Below are positions 8,540 to 16,846 of a stretch of 61,856 nt of DNA, one piece after another. Position numbers and translations under genes: made by a program. The notes under the pieces were generated by a model. It was given only the letters and a program-made list of their open reading frames with translations, was not told the DNA's origin and ran no database searches. Positions within the stretch are counted from its first letter, which is position 1. Every line of letters begins with the position of its first letter. The stretch lies in assembly GCA_944325775.1 (NCBI GenBank), contig CALVBL010000009.1, positions 1 through 61,856 on the forward strand, given 5' to 3'. The stretch comes from an uncultured Helicobacter sp. (GTDB taxonomy: Bacteria; Campylobacterota; Campylobacteria; Campylobacterales; Helicobacteraceae).

Positions 8540-11500
8540 ATTTTGCCCCTTTTATCTCCCCTAGCGGCGAAACCTTGTATTTTTTAAAGACTTTGAGATT
8601 TTGAATGCTTCCCCTACCCACCACCTCTTTTTCTATGGCTTCGCTAAAAAGCTTCTTTTGATTCTCATTAATCTTCGTAATATCATTGCAATGATGTCTA
8701 ACCTTAATCCTCCCATCTGATGCATCTAAAGACACAAAATACGCTAATTCTGGCTTTTCCATATCGCTTTTCTGCACCTCTATCAAATCATCTTTAAAGA
8801 GCGAAAAGCAAAACTCATAGCAAGAATCCATCTCTAGCCAATCTTTAATCACTTTGCTTTTTGTATCTTTTCCACTCACTACCGCCTTATTAGGCAAGAT
8901 TCCAAGGGCAAAATCCATCGTATAAATAGGCACAGCATAGAATCTCCTGCTTTGTTTGTGCTTAAAAATATCCACACGCACCATAGGTCCATTTGCCACG
9001 ATTTTTGTCCCAATCTGTCGTATTTTGCCTAAGCTCAATGCCCTCTGCACCCCTTCCTTACCACCATAAGTCTCGGATAATTTTTTATCATCTATTGAAT
9101 AAAATGTTTCCTCGTGCAACGCCCCTCTTGCCCGCTTCCTTGGTGGACGTGAGACAAAGATTTGCCCCACTTTTGCTAGCACCTGCTCCCTAAATCCTCT
9201 AAAAGGCTCAAAAAACGCCCTTTGCGTCTTAAACTCCTCTTTTGCTAACTCTTTAGCATAGAATCTTGCCTTTAAGCTTTCTTGGTTTTGTCTAAATTGT
9301 GAGAATCTCTGTATCATCGCCGCATTAATATAGGCAATGATAATCGCATCAACAGCGTGGTGGGTATGCTCATAGCGGTTTTTGCTACCCAATCCCCAAA
9401 AATGCCGCATAGTCGCAGTTAGCATTCCATTCACTGCTTCCACATGAATCTTGCTGTCTTTCTCTCCTGCAATAAGTGCTGTGTTTTCATGAGAATCTAG
9501 CGGCAAAAATTTCAAATACTCTTTAGTGTAGTTAGCAATCAAACGTGCGATATAGCCAGAATCCACGATATTACGCCTTTTAAATCCAGCCTCTCTATCT
9601 CCAAAGCCTTTGTCCAAAATCCGCTTTGCCTTTTTCTTTGGATACCCACTCCTAAGGGCTAGAGATTCTATCTCTCCCCATTTTTGAGAATCTCCCCCAA
9701 ATGCCTCATAGGGTGTTTTATTGCCCTTGTTTTGATTCTCATTTGTAAAAACCAGCACTTTATTCATATAGCTATCATCACTACTTCGCGAATAAGGCAA
9801 AATATGATCGATTTCTAACGCTCCTTGCTCCTTGAGATTTGCTAAAGTGATTTTCCTCCCGCTATATACACATATTTCATTCTGCTCCCTAAAAAGCCGC
9901 AATTTCAGGATATTCCCCTCACTTAGTGTCAATCCCAGCTTCTCGCACTCTTGCATAGCCTGCACCCTTGCTTTATAGTTGCTCCCTATCTCTTTTTTGT
10001 ATTTTTCTCTCTCTTGGAAGTTTTTCCCCACATCTCGCGTAAGTTCAATGTGAATCTTATGCACACTTCCATATTTTGCAATCAAAGCATTAAAAATCTT
10101 ACGATACTCCGCTATCGCCCTATGCACCACCGGATTTGTTAGCTCATCGGCATAGATACTCTCACAAAAGGGTGGCAAAAACTTGCTCTTTTTGTCATTG
10201 TGCCGCGCCTTTAGCCCTGCTAATTTGCACGCCTCATCATACCGCATTCCCTCTCGCATAAATGGCAAAATCTCGCTTAATGCCTTAAGGCTTAGATTGA
10301 TATGATGACTAAAGTGTAACGCACTTAATTGCGTGATTTGCTCTTGGCTAAATTTGCCATATCCATGCAGTTTTCGTGCTAGCTCCTCTTCATCTTTGAT
10401 AAGCGTCATATCTCGTGCGATAGAATCTGCCAATGCCCTATCTCCTGCTATCTCACTTAGAATCTCACAGAATTTTTTTAGATTCTTATGCTCTATGAAT
10501 TTTTTAGTTTCAGGATTTGAGGTCTTTTGTTTGTGTGTAGAATCTCCATTTGTGTTTTTGGATTTTCTAGCCATATAATCCACTTCTTTAAAGCGAATTC
10601 TCTCATCAATATGCAAAATCTTGCGTAATTGCGCAAAGCTCAAGCTCCCCTTTTCACACACAGCCTTAAACACAGAATCTAACATTTGCTCATATTGCCC
10701 TTTGCTATACACTTCCCCACTTTCTTTACTTATATAGGTTAGCACATTTATGGTTTTGCTAAGTGTGATAAACTCCACGGCACTAAGAGAGCATTTTGGC
10801 GCACGAAATTCATCAGGATAAAATGTGCATTTTCCCACAAGGTGCGAAAAATCCTTTAAAGGGCGCTGGTAAAAGGCGATTTTTAGAATCTTGTCTTGAA
10901 ACTCTTGTGTGATGGGGAATCCAAAGCCCTTTTGATACTCAAAAATGCACCGCAATTCCCTTTGCAAATCCTCTTGCAAAATGCAATTTGTATATTCTCC
11001 ACCTTTATTGCGTATGGGCTTTAGCACTCGCACTTTGGATTGTATGCAATGCTCATTTGTGTTTAGACCTTGTGGATTCTTAATCACTTCGCAAAATTCT
11101 TTATAAAAATACTCGCCTACCGTGCGATAGTGTGCGATTGCACTCGCATTTGTGGCTAATGCACTTAGAATCTTGCCCTGCTCTCTTTTACTATCCTCAC
11201 TCTTTGTCATTTTGGTATTCTTATTCCCATAGCCACGATGTTTAGCGATGTGCAAAACCACACGCGCAAACTCCTCTTTGCTTAGAATCCTCTGCAAAGC
11301 TTCATATCGTAGCACATAGGGATTGTTAAGATTTTTGCCCATAAAAGCTTTGGGTAGCTCACCATCAGCGGCGATATAATCCTCATAGCACAAATCCCAT
11401 TCTTTTGCTAAAAGCCGCTTTAGTGTCTCTAACCTACCCTTACGTCGTGCAAGTCGCCGTCGCACACTTCGTGCTTCCCTGCGTGGCATGGCAAGGGAAT

Positions 11501-11627
11501 CGCCAGTTTTGGGATTTTCCGCTTCTGTGAAAATCCGTACCCCACAATCTCGCAATTCCCCATTTTCTACAAATGCCCAGCCAATCGAAGTAATCCCAAT
11601 ATCAAAACCTAGAATCTTCGTGTGCAT
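8460..11627 (-). CDS. cas9: Type II-C CRISPR-associated endonuclease Cas9, orphan, with a foreign C-terminal tail
   Basis: The 1055-residue protein aligns by eye along its whole length with the small C. jejuni Cas9 (984 aa), an RNA-guided DNA endonuclease. RuvC-I has Asp9 in FDIGITSIGWA; an Arg-rich bridge helix spans about 49-72; RuvC-II has Glu528 in IHIELTRDVGKN; HNH has His608 in EIDHILPYSRS; RuvC-III has His756/His757 and Asp760 in THHAVDAIIIAY. All catalytic residues are therefore present. The PAM-interacting region includes FYAVPIYTMDFAL near 896-908. Family sequence ends at about residue 1029; the last 26 residues are read out of frame from the adjoining transporter remnant. A strong AGGAGG precedes the ATG. 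No cas1, cas2, csn2, repeat array or tracrRNA was found in the window. Confidence 0.95.
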   Translation of the reverse strand: MHTKILGFDIGITSIGWAFVENGELRDCGVRIFTEAENPKTGDSLAMPRREARSVRRRLARRKGRLETLKRLLAKEWDLCYEDYIAADGELPKAFMGKNLNNPYVLRYEALQRILSKEEFARVVLHIAKHRGYGNKNTKMTKSEDSKREQGKILSALATNASAIAHYRTVGEYFYKEFCEVIKNPQGLNTNEHCIQSKVRVLKPIRNKGGEYTNCILQEDLQRELRCIFEYQKGFGFPITQEFQDKILKIAFYQRPLKDFSHLVGKCTFYPDEFRAPKCSLSAVEFITLSKTINVLTYISKESGEVYSKGQYEQMLDSVFKAVCEKGSLSFAQLRKILHIDERIRFKEVDYMARKSKNTNGDSTHKQKTSNPETKKFIEHKNLKKFCEILSEIAGDRALADSIARDMTLIKDEEELARKLHGYGKFSQEQITQLSALHFSHHINLSLKALSEILPFMREGMRYDEACKLAGLKARHNDKKSKFLPPFCESIYADELTNPVVHRAIAEYRKIFNALIAKYGSVHKIHIELTRDVGKNFQEREKYKKEIGSNYKARVQAMQECEKLGLTLSEGNILKLRLFREQNEICVYSGRKITLANLKEQGALEIDHILPYSRSSDDSYMNKVLVFTNENQNKGNKTPYEAFGGDSQKWGEIESLALRSGYPKKKAKRILDKGFGDREAGFKRRNIVDSGYIARLIANYTKEYLKFLPLDSHENTALIAGEKDSKIHVEAVNGMLTATMRHFWGLGSKNRYEHTHHAVDAIIIAYINAAMIQRFSQFRQNQESLKARFYAKELAKEEFKTQRAFFEPFRGFREQVLAKVGQIFVSRPPRKRARGALHEETFYSIDDKKLSETYGGKEGVQRALSLGKIRQIGTKIVANGPMVRVDIFKHKQSRRFYAVPIYTMDFALGILPNKAVVSGKDTKSKVIKDWLEMDSCYEFCFSLFKDDLIEVQKSDMEKPELAYFVSLDASDGRIKVRHHCNDITKINENQKKLFSEAIEKEVVGRGSIQNLKVFKKYKVSPLGEIKGAKYSSPYSSMACYFSFSWSEYFYGNHAF

Positions 11628-11723
11628 AGCTCCTCCTTTAAGGATATATGCAAACTCTTATGCCATATTTAAAGCTTATTTGACAAGGCGTGGGCAGGTA
11701 TTCACTGATATGTGCAGATTCTA

Positions 11724-12938
11724 CTACGACCGATAGTCCGAGTTTATCTCCACATATTTATATCCCAAATCGCAGCCATAGCTCACATACACGCCATCGC
11801 CAATCCCCAAATCACACACGATTCTAAACTCTTTAGCTTTCATTGCCTTGTGCGCTTTAGATTCTACCTCTGGGGTGAAAAGTATCTCGCCCCTATCATA
11901 CACCATCACGCCACCGATACTAATGCTAAGCAGCTCCTCGTATGCCTCTATGCCGCTTGCACCTATCGTCGAAGCGATACGCCCCCAATTAGGATCGCCA
12001 CCAAAAATCGCGGTTTTGACAAGCAAGGAATTACTAAGGGCTTTGGCAGCACAACGTGCTTGTACCTCATCATGCGCACCTTTAATCTCAAACGCCACGA
12101 CCCTGCTCGCACCCTCACCATCGCGCACCATATCCAGCGCGAGTTTGTGCGTGATCCGATCAAGCGCGATACCAAACGCCTCCTCATCATAGATCCCACT
12201 TTTGCCATTAGAGAGCAAAAACACCGAGTCATTGGTACTCATATCGCCATCCACACTGATAGCATCAAAATTTTTTTTAGCATATGTTTGGAGCAGTCTT
12301 TGCGCGTGGGCTGGAGGGATAGGCGCGTCAGTGGTGATGAAGCAGAGCATAGTCGCAAGTGATGGGGCGATCATGCCCGCGCCCTTTGCCATAGCACCAA
12401 TCCTAAAGCTTTTACTATTTTCTAGCTCCACCTCTAAGGCGATTTCTTTACTAAAGGCATCGGTGGTGCGGATCGCATCGCTAGCGCGCTTGTGTGAATC
12501 TAGTGAATCTAAATTAGATTCCAAGTCAAATTTCTCAAAAGCCCCTATAATCTGCTCTTTGGGCAAGCGCACGCCAATCACACCAGTGCTTGACATAATA
12601 GGGTTTTGGACACATTTAAAGCGATTCTTAAGAGCCTCTAGAATCTCACAGATATCCTCCACACCCGCTTTGCCCGTCATTGCATTGGCATTTTTGGTAG
12701 TGATGAGCACGAAATTGCTCTGCTTGCCCGCCACATACTGCCTAAAATGCGCAATAGGTGCAGCAGCAAAGGCGTTGCTTGTAAAGAGTGCCTCTACACT
12801 AAAGCCCTCCTTAGCATAGATAAACGCCACATCAAGGGCATTGTCTTTTTTGAGCCCCGCCGCCACGCCATCAGCTATGAATCCACGAGGCGCGCACACA
12901 CCCCCATCGATAGGATAGAGATTAAACCCCTTAGACAT
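11724..12938 (-). CDS. argJ: Bifunctional glutamate N-acetyltransferase / amino-acid acetyltransferase
   Basis: ArgJ recycles the acetyl group from N-acetylornithine to glutamate in arginine biosynthesis, and may also make N-acetylglutamate from acetyl-CoA. The 404-residue protein carries KGAGMIAPSLATMLCF, where Thr of ATML is the self-cleavage point and nucleophile separating the alpha and beta chains. Further conserved segments are GDMSTNDS and FGGDPNWGRI. It overlaps the end of the upstream K+ channel by 8 nt, and its AGGGAGG ribosome-binding site lies within that gene. No other arg gene is adjacent. Confidence 0.95.
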   Translation of the reverse strand: MSKGFNLYPIDGGVCAPRGFIADGVAAGLKKDNALDVAFIYAKEGFSVEALFTSNAFAAAPIAHFRQYVAGKQSNFVLITTKNANAMTGKAGVEDICEILEALKNRFKCVQNPIMSSTGVIGVRLPKEQIIGAFEKFDLESNLDSLDSHKRASDAIRTTDAFSKEIALEVELENSKSFRIGAMAKGAGMIAPSLATMLCFITTDAPIPPAHAQRLLQTYAKKNFDAISVDGDMSTNDSVFLLSNGKSGIYDEEAFGIALDRITHKLALDMVRDGEGASRVVAFEIKGAHDEVQARCAAKALSNSLLVKTAIFGGDPNWGRIASTIGASGIEAYEELLSISIGGVMVYDRGEILFTPEVESKAHKAMKAKEFRIVCDLGIGDGVYVSYGCDLGYKYVEINSDYRS

Positions 12939-14055
12939 AATCCACCTCCCTAGGTTTTTGTTTGCGCATAATCAAACGCTTAGTCATTCTGATATCCTCC
13001 GAACTACCAATTAGCAGCATTTTGCACTCGCTCGTGACGACCACATCACCTGTGGGCATCGTGATGAGCTTGCCATCTTTTTGTGTGATCGCCACGACCG
13101 AGACATTCATAACCTCCCTAAAATGCGCGTCCTTAAGCTTACGAAGCACAAGCCAGCTGTATTTTGGCACGATGATTTCCTCCAAGTCTAGCTTGGTGTT
13201 GCGCTTGTAGAGGAATTGCTCAAGGAGATTTTCCATATCTGGGCGGATTGCCATCGCTGAAATCCTCTGTGCGAGGAGCTTAGAGGCAGAGACGACGAAA
13301 TCACAGCCTAGTTTTTTGAGCTTATCAACCTCTTCTTGTGTGTTGGCATTAGCGATGACATAGTAGGGCTTGCGTCCGAGTTCTTTTTCAAATAGCCTCA
13401 CACTTGCGATGAGTGCGATGTTTTCGGTGATATTTGGCGAAAAAGTCACAATGCCCTTTGCCGATGAAAGATGGGTCTTTAACATAGCAAGCTGCGTGTG
13501 TGGGTCGCCCATAATATAGTAAGGATATTTGTGTAAATGCGCTTCTTGCTCAAATGTGGGAGTATTATCCACCACCACAAAAGGGATTTGAGATTCTTTA
13601 AACTGCTTGGTAAGCTCGATGGTGTGCTCATTGTGATAGCAAATCACATAATGATTGCGTAAGCGGCTGATTTTGTAAATCATATTTTGCTCCTTAATAA
13701 GCGCGATGAGAGTGCTGTTGTTAAAAATACTGATCGTAAATGCCACGCTAAAAGTAACGACACCAGCACCACACACCATCAATATGGCAGTAAAAATAAT
13801 CGTGATCGTGCCAAAGTCCCGCTCTTTGAGCGCGCCAAAACCGGTATTAGTAAAAGTGTAAGTCGTCTGAAAAAACGCCTGCATCAGGTCGTAATCCTCT
13901 AGGACAAGGTATCCTATCGTCCCAAATACGACAAAAAATTGGATAAGAATGAGGGGGATTCTAAAAGGCTTAAGCTGCTGATAGAGTTCAGTGCTTAAGC
14001 TTATGTCGGGTTTTGCGCGAATCTCGGGTTTGAGATTTTTCTTTACCTTAGCCAA
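12931..14055 (-). CDS. Potassium channel subunit with cytoplasmic RCK (TrkA-N/TrkA-C) domains
   Basis: The 374-residue protein has TM1 at about 35-55, a pore helix and filter near 62-82, TM2 near 86-112, then a Rossmann-like RCK domain (LRNHYVICYHNEHT) and a TrkA-C-like end. This is the two-helix prokaryotic K+ channel plan; the RCK ring gates the pore in response to ligands. The filter reads TNTGFGA rather than the usual TVGYG. Gene order rpmB-channel is shared with H. pylori, where the corresponding channel is needed for K+ uptake (established for that species, inferred here). The 3' end overlaps argJ. Confidence 0.88.
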   Translation of the reverse strand: MAKVKKNLKPEIRAKPDISLSTELYQQLKPFRIPLILIQFFVVFGTIGYLVLEDYDLMQAFFQTTYTFTNTGFGALKERDFGTITIIFTAILMVCGAGVVTFSVAFTISIFNNSTLIALIKEQNMIYKISRLRNHYVICYHNEHTIELTKQFKESQIPFVVVDNTPTFEQEAHLHKYPYYIMGDPHTQLAMLKTHLSSAKGIVTFSPNITENIALIASVRLFEKELGRKPYYVIANANTQEEVDKLKKLGCDFVVSASKLLAQRISAMAIRPDMENLLEQFLYKRNTKLDLEEIIVPKYSWLVLRKLKDAHFREVMNVSVVAITQKDGKLITMPTGDVVVTSECKMLLIGSSEDIRMTKRLIMRKQKPREVDYV

Positions 14056-14074
14056 GGAGTGGAAATATCCTCTC

Positions 14075-14263
14075 TTAGGATTTTTTTCTCATCGTGCGCA
14101 AAGTCGAGGCAGCGACCCGCACGCGCACACTTGTGCCATCTTCTAGTTGGATTTTTATCCTGCGCAAGTTTGGCAGGGAGCGCTTTTTGGTTTTGTTATT
14201 TGCATGGCTCACATTGTTGCCTACCATTGGACCTTTTCCTGTAAATACACATTTTCTAGACAT
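14075..14263 (-). CDS. rpmB: 50S ribosomal protein L28
   Basis: The 62-residue basic protein begins MSRKCVFTGKGPMVGNNVSH, the usual L28 N-terminus, and contains NNKTKKRSLPNL and RVAASTLRT. An upstream in-frame ATG would add 14 residues with no family counterpart, so the ATG at 14263 is chosen, preceded by AAAGGTT. It is followed after 19 nt by the K+ channel gene on the same strand. Confidence 0.95.
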   Translation of the reverse strand: MSRKCVFTGKGPMVGNNVSHANNKTKKRSLPNLRRIKIQLEDGTSVRVRVAASTLRTMRKKS

Positions 14264-14305
14264 TCTGACAACCTTTGAATGAAATTTAAACCCGAAATTA
14301 TACAA

Positions 14306-14559
14306 AAATATCGCAAGGTTTTGCTTAAATGGGCTACATTATTGCTAATGCATTTGCTTAGCGCAAACTTGTGTATCGGAGTTGAGGCAAAAGCCTCTCA
14401 CCCCTCCACCTTACGCGCGCATACAAAAGATTTTTTAGAATCTAAAAACATTTGTGTTAATGTCGCCACCTCATAGGCGCGATTTGGGCTAGCGTATTGT
14501 CTATAAACCAAGCTAGATTCTAAACATCTAAGCCCTTTACATAGATTCTGTAATTTTAG
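14306..14559. other. Intergenic region with a hairpin and a dispersed repeat copy
   Basis: This 254-bp gap contains the hairpin GAGGC-AAAA-GCCTC near 14383-14396, an AGAWTCT copy near 14438, and a copy of the dispersed intergenic repeat (14459-14523). No coding potential was recognised. Confidence 0.5.
14459..14523 (+). repeat. Dispersed intergenic repeat, copy 1
   Basis: About 65 bp resemble the segment at 59226-59290 over most of their length: TGTCGCC, then a CATCA/CTCAT block, GCGATTTGG, TAGCG, CTATAAACC versus CTCTAAACC, and CTAGATTC at the end. Differences are scattered substitutions and a small gap. Confidence 0.55.
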
Positions 14560-14976
14560 TTATTTCGCCACAAGCACGGGGATAGGCGAAGAATTTACAA
14601 AGCTATTTTGGTGTGAGCTAAAGATCCTATAGAGTAGTGAGGACTCGCTCGCACCGATGACAAGCAAATCATAGTCATTGGCAATTTCAAGCATAATGTC
14701 GATAGGATTACCCGTGCGTAGGATCTTTTTGCATACCAAACCACCTTTTTTGAAGCTCTCTTCAAACTCATTGAGAATCTCATTAGATTTCTCATGCTCA
14801 ATATTTTCGATTGTTTCGTAATTCACCACACCACTTTGGGCATACACCACGATATCTTGACTCACATGCAAAAGTGTCAGCTCGACATCCTCACGCTCCC
14901 CAAAAAGCTTGATTATCGTATCTATCGCCCTGCGGCACTCTTGTGTATCACTCACACCAAATAGTAACTTCGTCAT
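14560..14976 (-). CDS. Universal stress protein (UspA) family
   Basis: Starting at MTKLLFGVSD the protein has 138 residues. It has the alpha/beta UspA fold pattern: a first strand, NPIDIMLEIA, YDLLVIGAS, and the C-terminal strand SPIPVLVAK. The usual ATP-binding GxxG...S pattern is only partly visible (GASESSLLYRIF). The ATG overlaps the moeA stop as ATGA and has an AAAGGAG site 8 nt upstream, so a start ten codons earlier is unlikely. Translational coupling to moeA is implied. Confidence 0.85.
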   Translation of the reverse strand: MTKLLFGVSDTQECRRAIDTIIKLFGEREDVELTLLHVSQDIVVYAQSGVVNYETIENIEHEKSNEILNEFEESFKKGGLVCKKILRTGNPIDIMLEIANDYDLLVIGASESSLLYRIFSSHQNSFVNSSPIPVLVAK

Positions 14977-16217
14977 CTGCGCTCCTTTGTGTTGATAAAT
15001 TGGCAAGTCTCCTCAAACTCGCTTTCAAACAGCAGGCATCGTATGTGCTCTGTAGCACTAATCTTACCATAATTTTCGTCTATCAACGCGAGGGCATTAT
15101 TTTTCCAAACATTTATAAGCGCGCTTGAGCCGAACTTCCCGCGATTAAATATATGAAAAACTCCGTCTCTAAGCTCCCCCAAAAGCAGGGTTTGCACACC
15201 CTCTTTTGGTACCACCTCACTATTCACACACCCGATGTGTGCCTTGGGATAACATTTGCGTGCTCCAGCACAAAACTCCAAAAAGCCCAAAATCATCGTA
15301 TATGTATGTAGCAACGACGCCAATGGATTACCCGGCAATATCACAAAGATACTATCGCCCAAAATCGCTACACTAAGGTGCTTGCCGGGTTTGAGATTCA
15401 CCCCATCAAAGATAAATTTTGCTCCCAACTCATGCAGTGTGGATTTGAGCAAATCCGCATCGCCCACGCTCGCACCCCCAGTGGTAATGACAATATCATA
15501 CTCCCCAAGTGTGCTAAGCCTCTCGCGCAAGCCCTGTGCGTCATCTGGCAAAATCCCACAATAAAACGGATTGTGATGATACTGACGCAAAAGCGATGTG
15601 AGCGTGATGGCGTTTGTGTTATAGATCTGATGTGCTAGTGCCTCCTGACCGGGCTCTATGACCTCATCACCGCTAGAGAATACCGCGATAGATGGCTTTT
15701 GATACACCTCTATATATGCGAGCCCCTGAGAAGCGACAAGCCCCAGATCTAGCGCCTCAAGACGCGTGCCTTGAGAAAGGATTACAGAATCTAGCGCGAT
15801 TTCTTCACCTACGAAGCGAATATTTTGTGCATCTCTGATCCCCTCTGGAAGTATGATCGTGCCTACATCCGTGAATCCCACCTGTTCGATGGGCACCACA
15901 GCCTGCGTACCATGAGGGAGAGGTGAGCCTGTCATCACCTTATGACAAAAGCCCGGCTTGAGGCTAATCTCGGCATTGCTTTGACCCGCAAGCGTGCGTC
16001 CAGCGACCACCACTTCTTTGCCCGCATCACTCAAGCACACCGCATAACCGTCCATTGCAGAATTGCTAAATGGCGGAAGTGGGCGCGTGGCGACAACATC
16101 TCGCGCTAGCACGAAACCCTGCGCGCTGAAAATATCTTGAGTGATTGTGCGCAGAGATTCTCGTTTGAATCTACAAGCTTGCCAGAGTTTTTCAAAAATC
16201 TGCGCGACACCTAGCAT
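14973..16217 (-). CDS. moeA: Molybdopterin molybdenumtransferase
   Basis: MoeA inserts molybdate into adenylylated molybdopterin to complete the Mo cofactor. The 414-residue protein shows the family marks FSNSAMDGYAV, MTGSPLPHGTQAV, the MPT-binding TTGGASVGDADLL and LPGNPLASL. The length matches the family. A TAAGGAAG site precedes the ATG. It would serve Mo/W enzymes such as formate dehydrogenase, which in many relatives is also a selenoprotein; a tRNA-Sec gene is present at 59.3 kb. Confidence 0.93.
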   Translation of the reverse strand: MLGVAQIFEKLWQACRFKRESLRTITQDIFSAQGFVLARDVVATRPLPPFSNSAMDGYAVCLSDAGKEVVVAGRTLAGQSNAEISLKPGFCHKVMTGSPLPHGTQAVVPIEQVGFTDVGTIILPEGIRDAQNIRFVGEEIALDSVILSQGTRLEALDLGLVASQGLAYIEVYQKPSIAVFSSGDEVIEPGQEALAHQIYNTNAITLTSLLRQYHHNPFYCGILPDDAQGLRERLSTLGEYDIVITTGGASVGDADLLKSTLHELGAKFIFDGVNLKPGKHLSVAILGDSIFVILPGNPLASLLHTYTMILGFLEFCAGARKCYPKAHIGCVNSEVVPKEGVQTLLLGELRDGVFHIFNRGKFGSSALINVWKNNALALIDENYGKISATEHIRCLLFESEFEETCQFINTKERR

Positions 16218-16273
16218 TGATACTTCCTTAGATTCTGTAAGGGCTTAACATTGACATACCCACGATACAAATC

Positions 16274-16687
16274 CTACGCTCTTGCAGCGCACTCTGGACA
16301 CACACCGATAAGCACTGCAGAGGTATCATAGAGTTTATAGCCGCTTTTTTGCGATCCCATTTTTTCTAGCTTGGTAGTATCGATTTTGAGATCTTCAAAC
16401 TTCCCACATTTCTCACATGCCACATGGATATGCTTATCGCACGCAAGCTCGTATTTTTGCTTGTGATTGGGTGCTTTGATCTCGCGCAAGATATTAGCAT
16501 CACAAAGCGCGCTGATATTTTTATAAATCGTCGCAAGCGAGATAGAGGGATAAAACTCCTTGATCCGTTCATACAGCTCATCGACATCCATATGCCCATT
16601 TGCCTCAATCTCGCTTAGTATAGCGATTCGCTGGGGTGTTACTTTAAGATTTTTGGCTTTTAGATCTTGGGTGAATTGTGTGATCAT
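16274..16687 (-). CDS. perR: Fur-family regulator, PerR-like
   Basis: The 137-residue protein has a winged-helix N-terminal domain (KVTPQRIAILSEI and SLATIYKNI, the recognition helix) and a C-terminal metal-binding domain with two Cys pairs, CEKC and CPEC, forming a structural zinc site. HIHVACEKCG and the acidic segment after it supply regulatory metal ligands. Its short length favours PerR over the longer epsilonproteobacterial Fur. PerR senses peroxide by metal-catalysed oxidation and represses catalase and similar genes. A run of nine T and AT-rich sequence lies upstream. Assignment to PerR rather than Fur is likely but not certain. Confidence 0.75.
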   Translation of the reverse strand: MITQFTQDLKAKNLKVTPQRIAILSEIEANGHMDVDELYERIKEFYPSISLATIYKNISALCDANILREIKAPNHKQKYELACDKHIHVACEKCGKFEDLKIDTTKLEKMGSQKSGYKLYDTSAVLIGVCPECAARA

Positions 16688-16803
16688 TGCTTCTATCCTA
16701 CATAAAAAGTGTTTATTGATAAAGTTTCTTATACAAAAAAAAAGTTAATATTTAATCCCAACGCCAAAAAGTGCAAGTTTTAGGCAAAACACAAAGAGTT
16801 TTT

Positions 16804-16809
16804 TATACA
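16804..16809 (+). promoter_or_regulatory. Putative -10 element of the ffh operon
   Basis: TATACA lies 38 nt upstream of the GTG start of ffh, in the 159-bp gap between the divergent perR and ffh genes. No good -35 box is visible, as usual for epsilonproteobacterial promoters, which rely on an extended -10 and upstream T-rich sequence; a run of six T directly precedes it. Confidence 0.5.
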
Positions 16810-16846
16810 ATTCCAACTCTTTAAGATTTCATCATAAGGAGCTAAC

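Noticed and set aside
11628..11723. Possible CRISPR leader or tracrRNA upstream of cas9.
   Set aside because: The 96 bp contain a ribosome-binding site and a -35-like TTGTCA but no repeat; too short for an array.
12261..12283. Eight-T run in argJ as a possible switch.
   Set aside because: It is short, in frame, and the gene is intact; no sign of a second frame meeting there.
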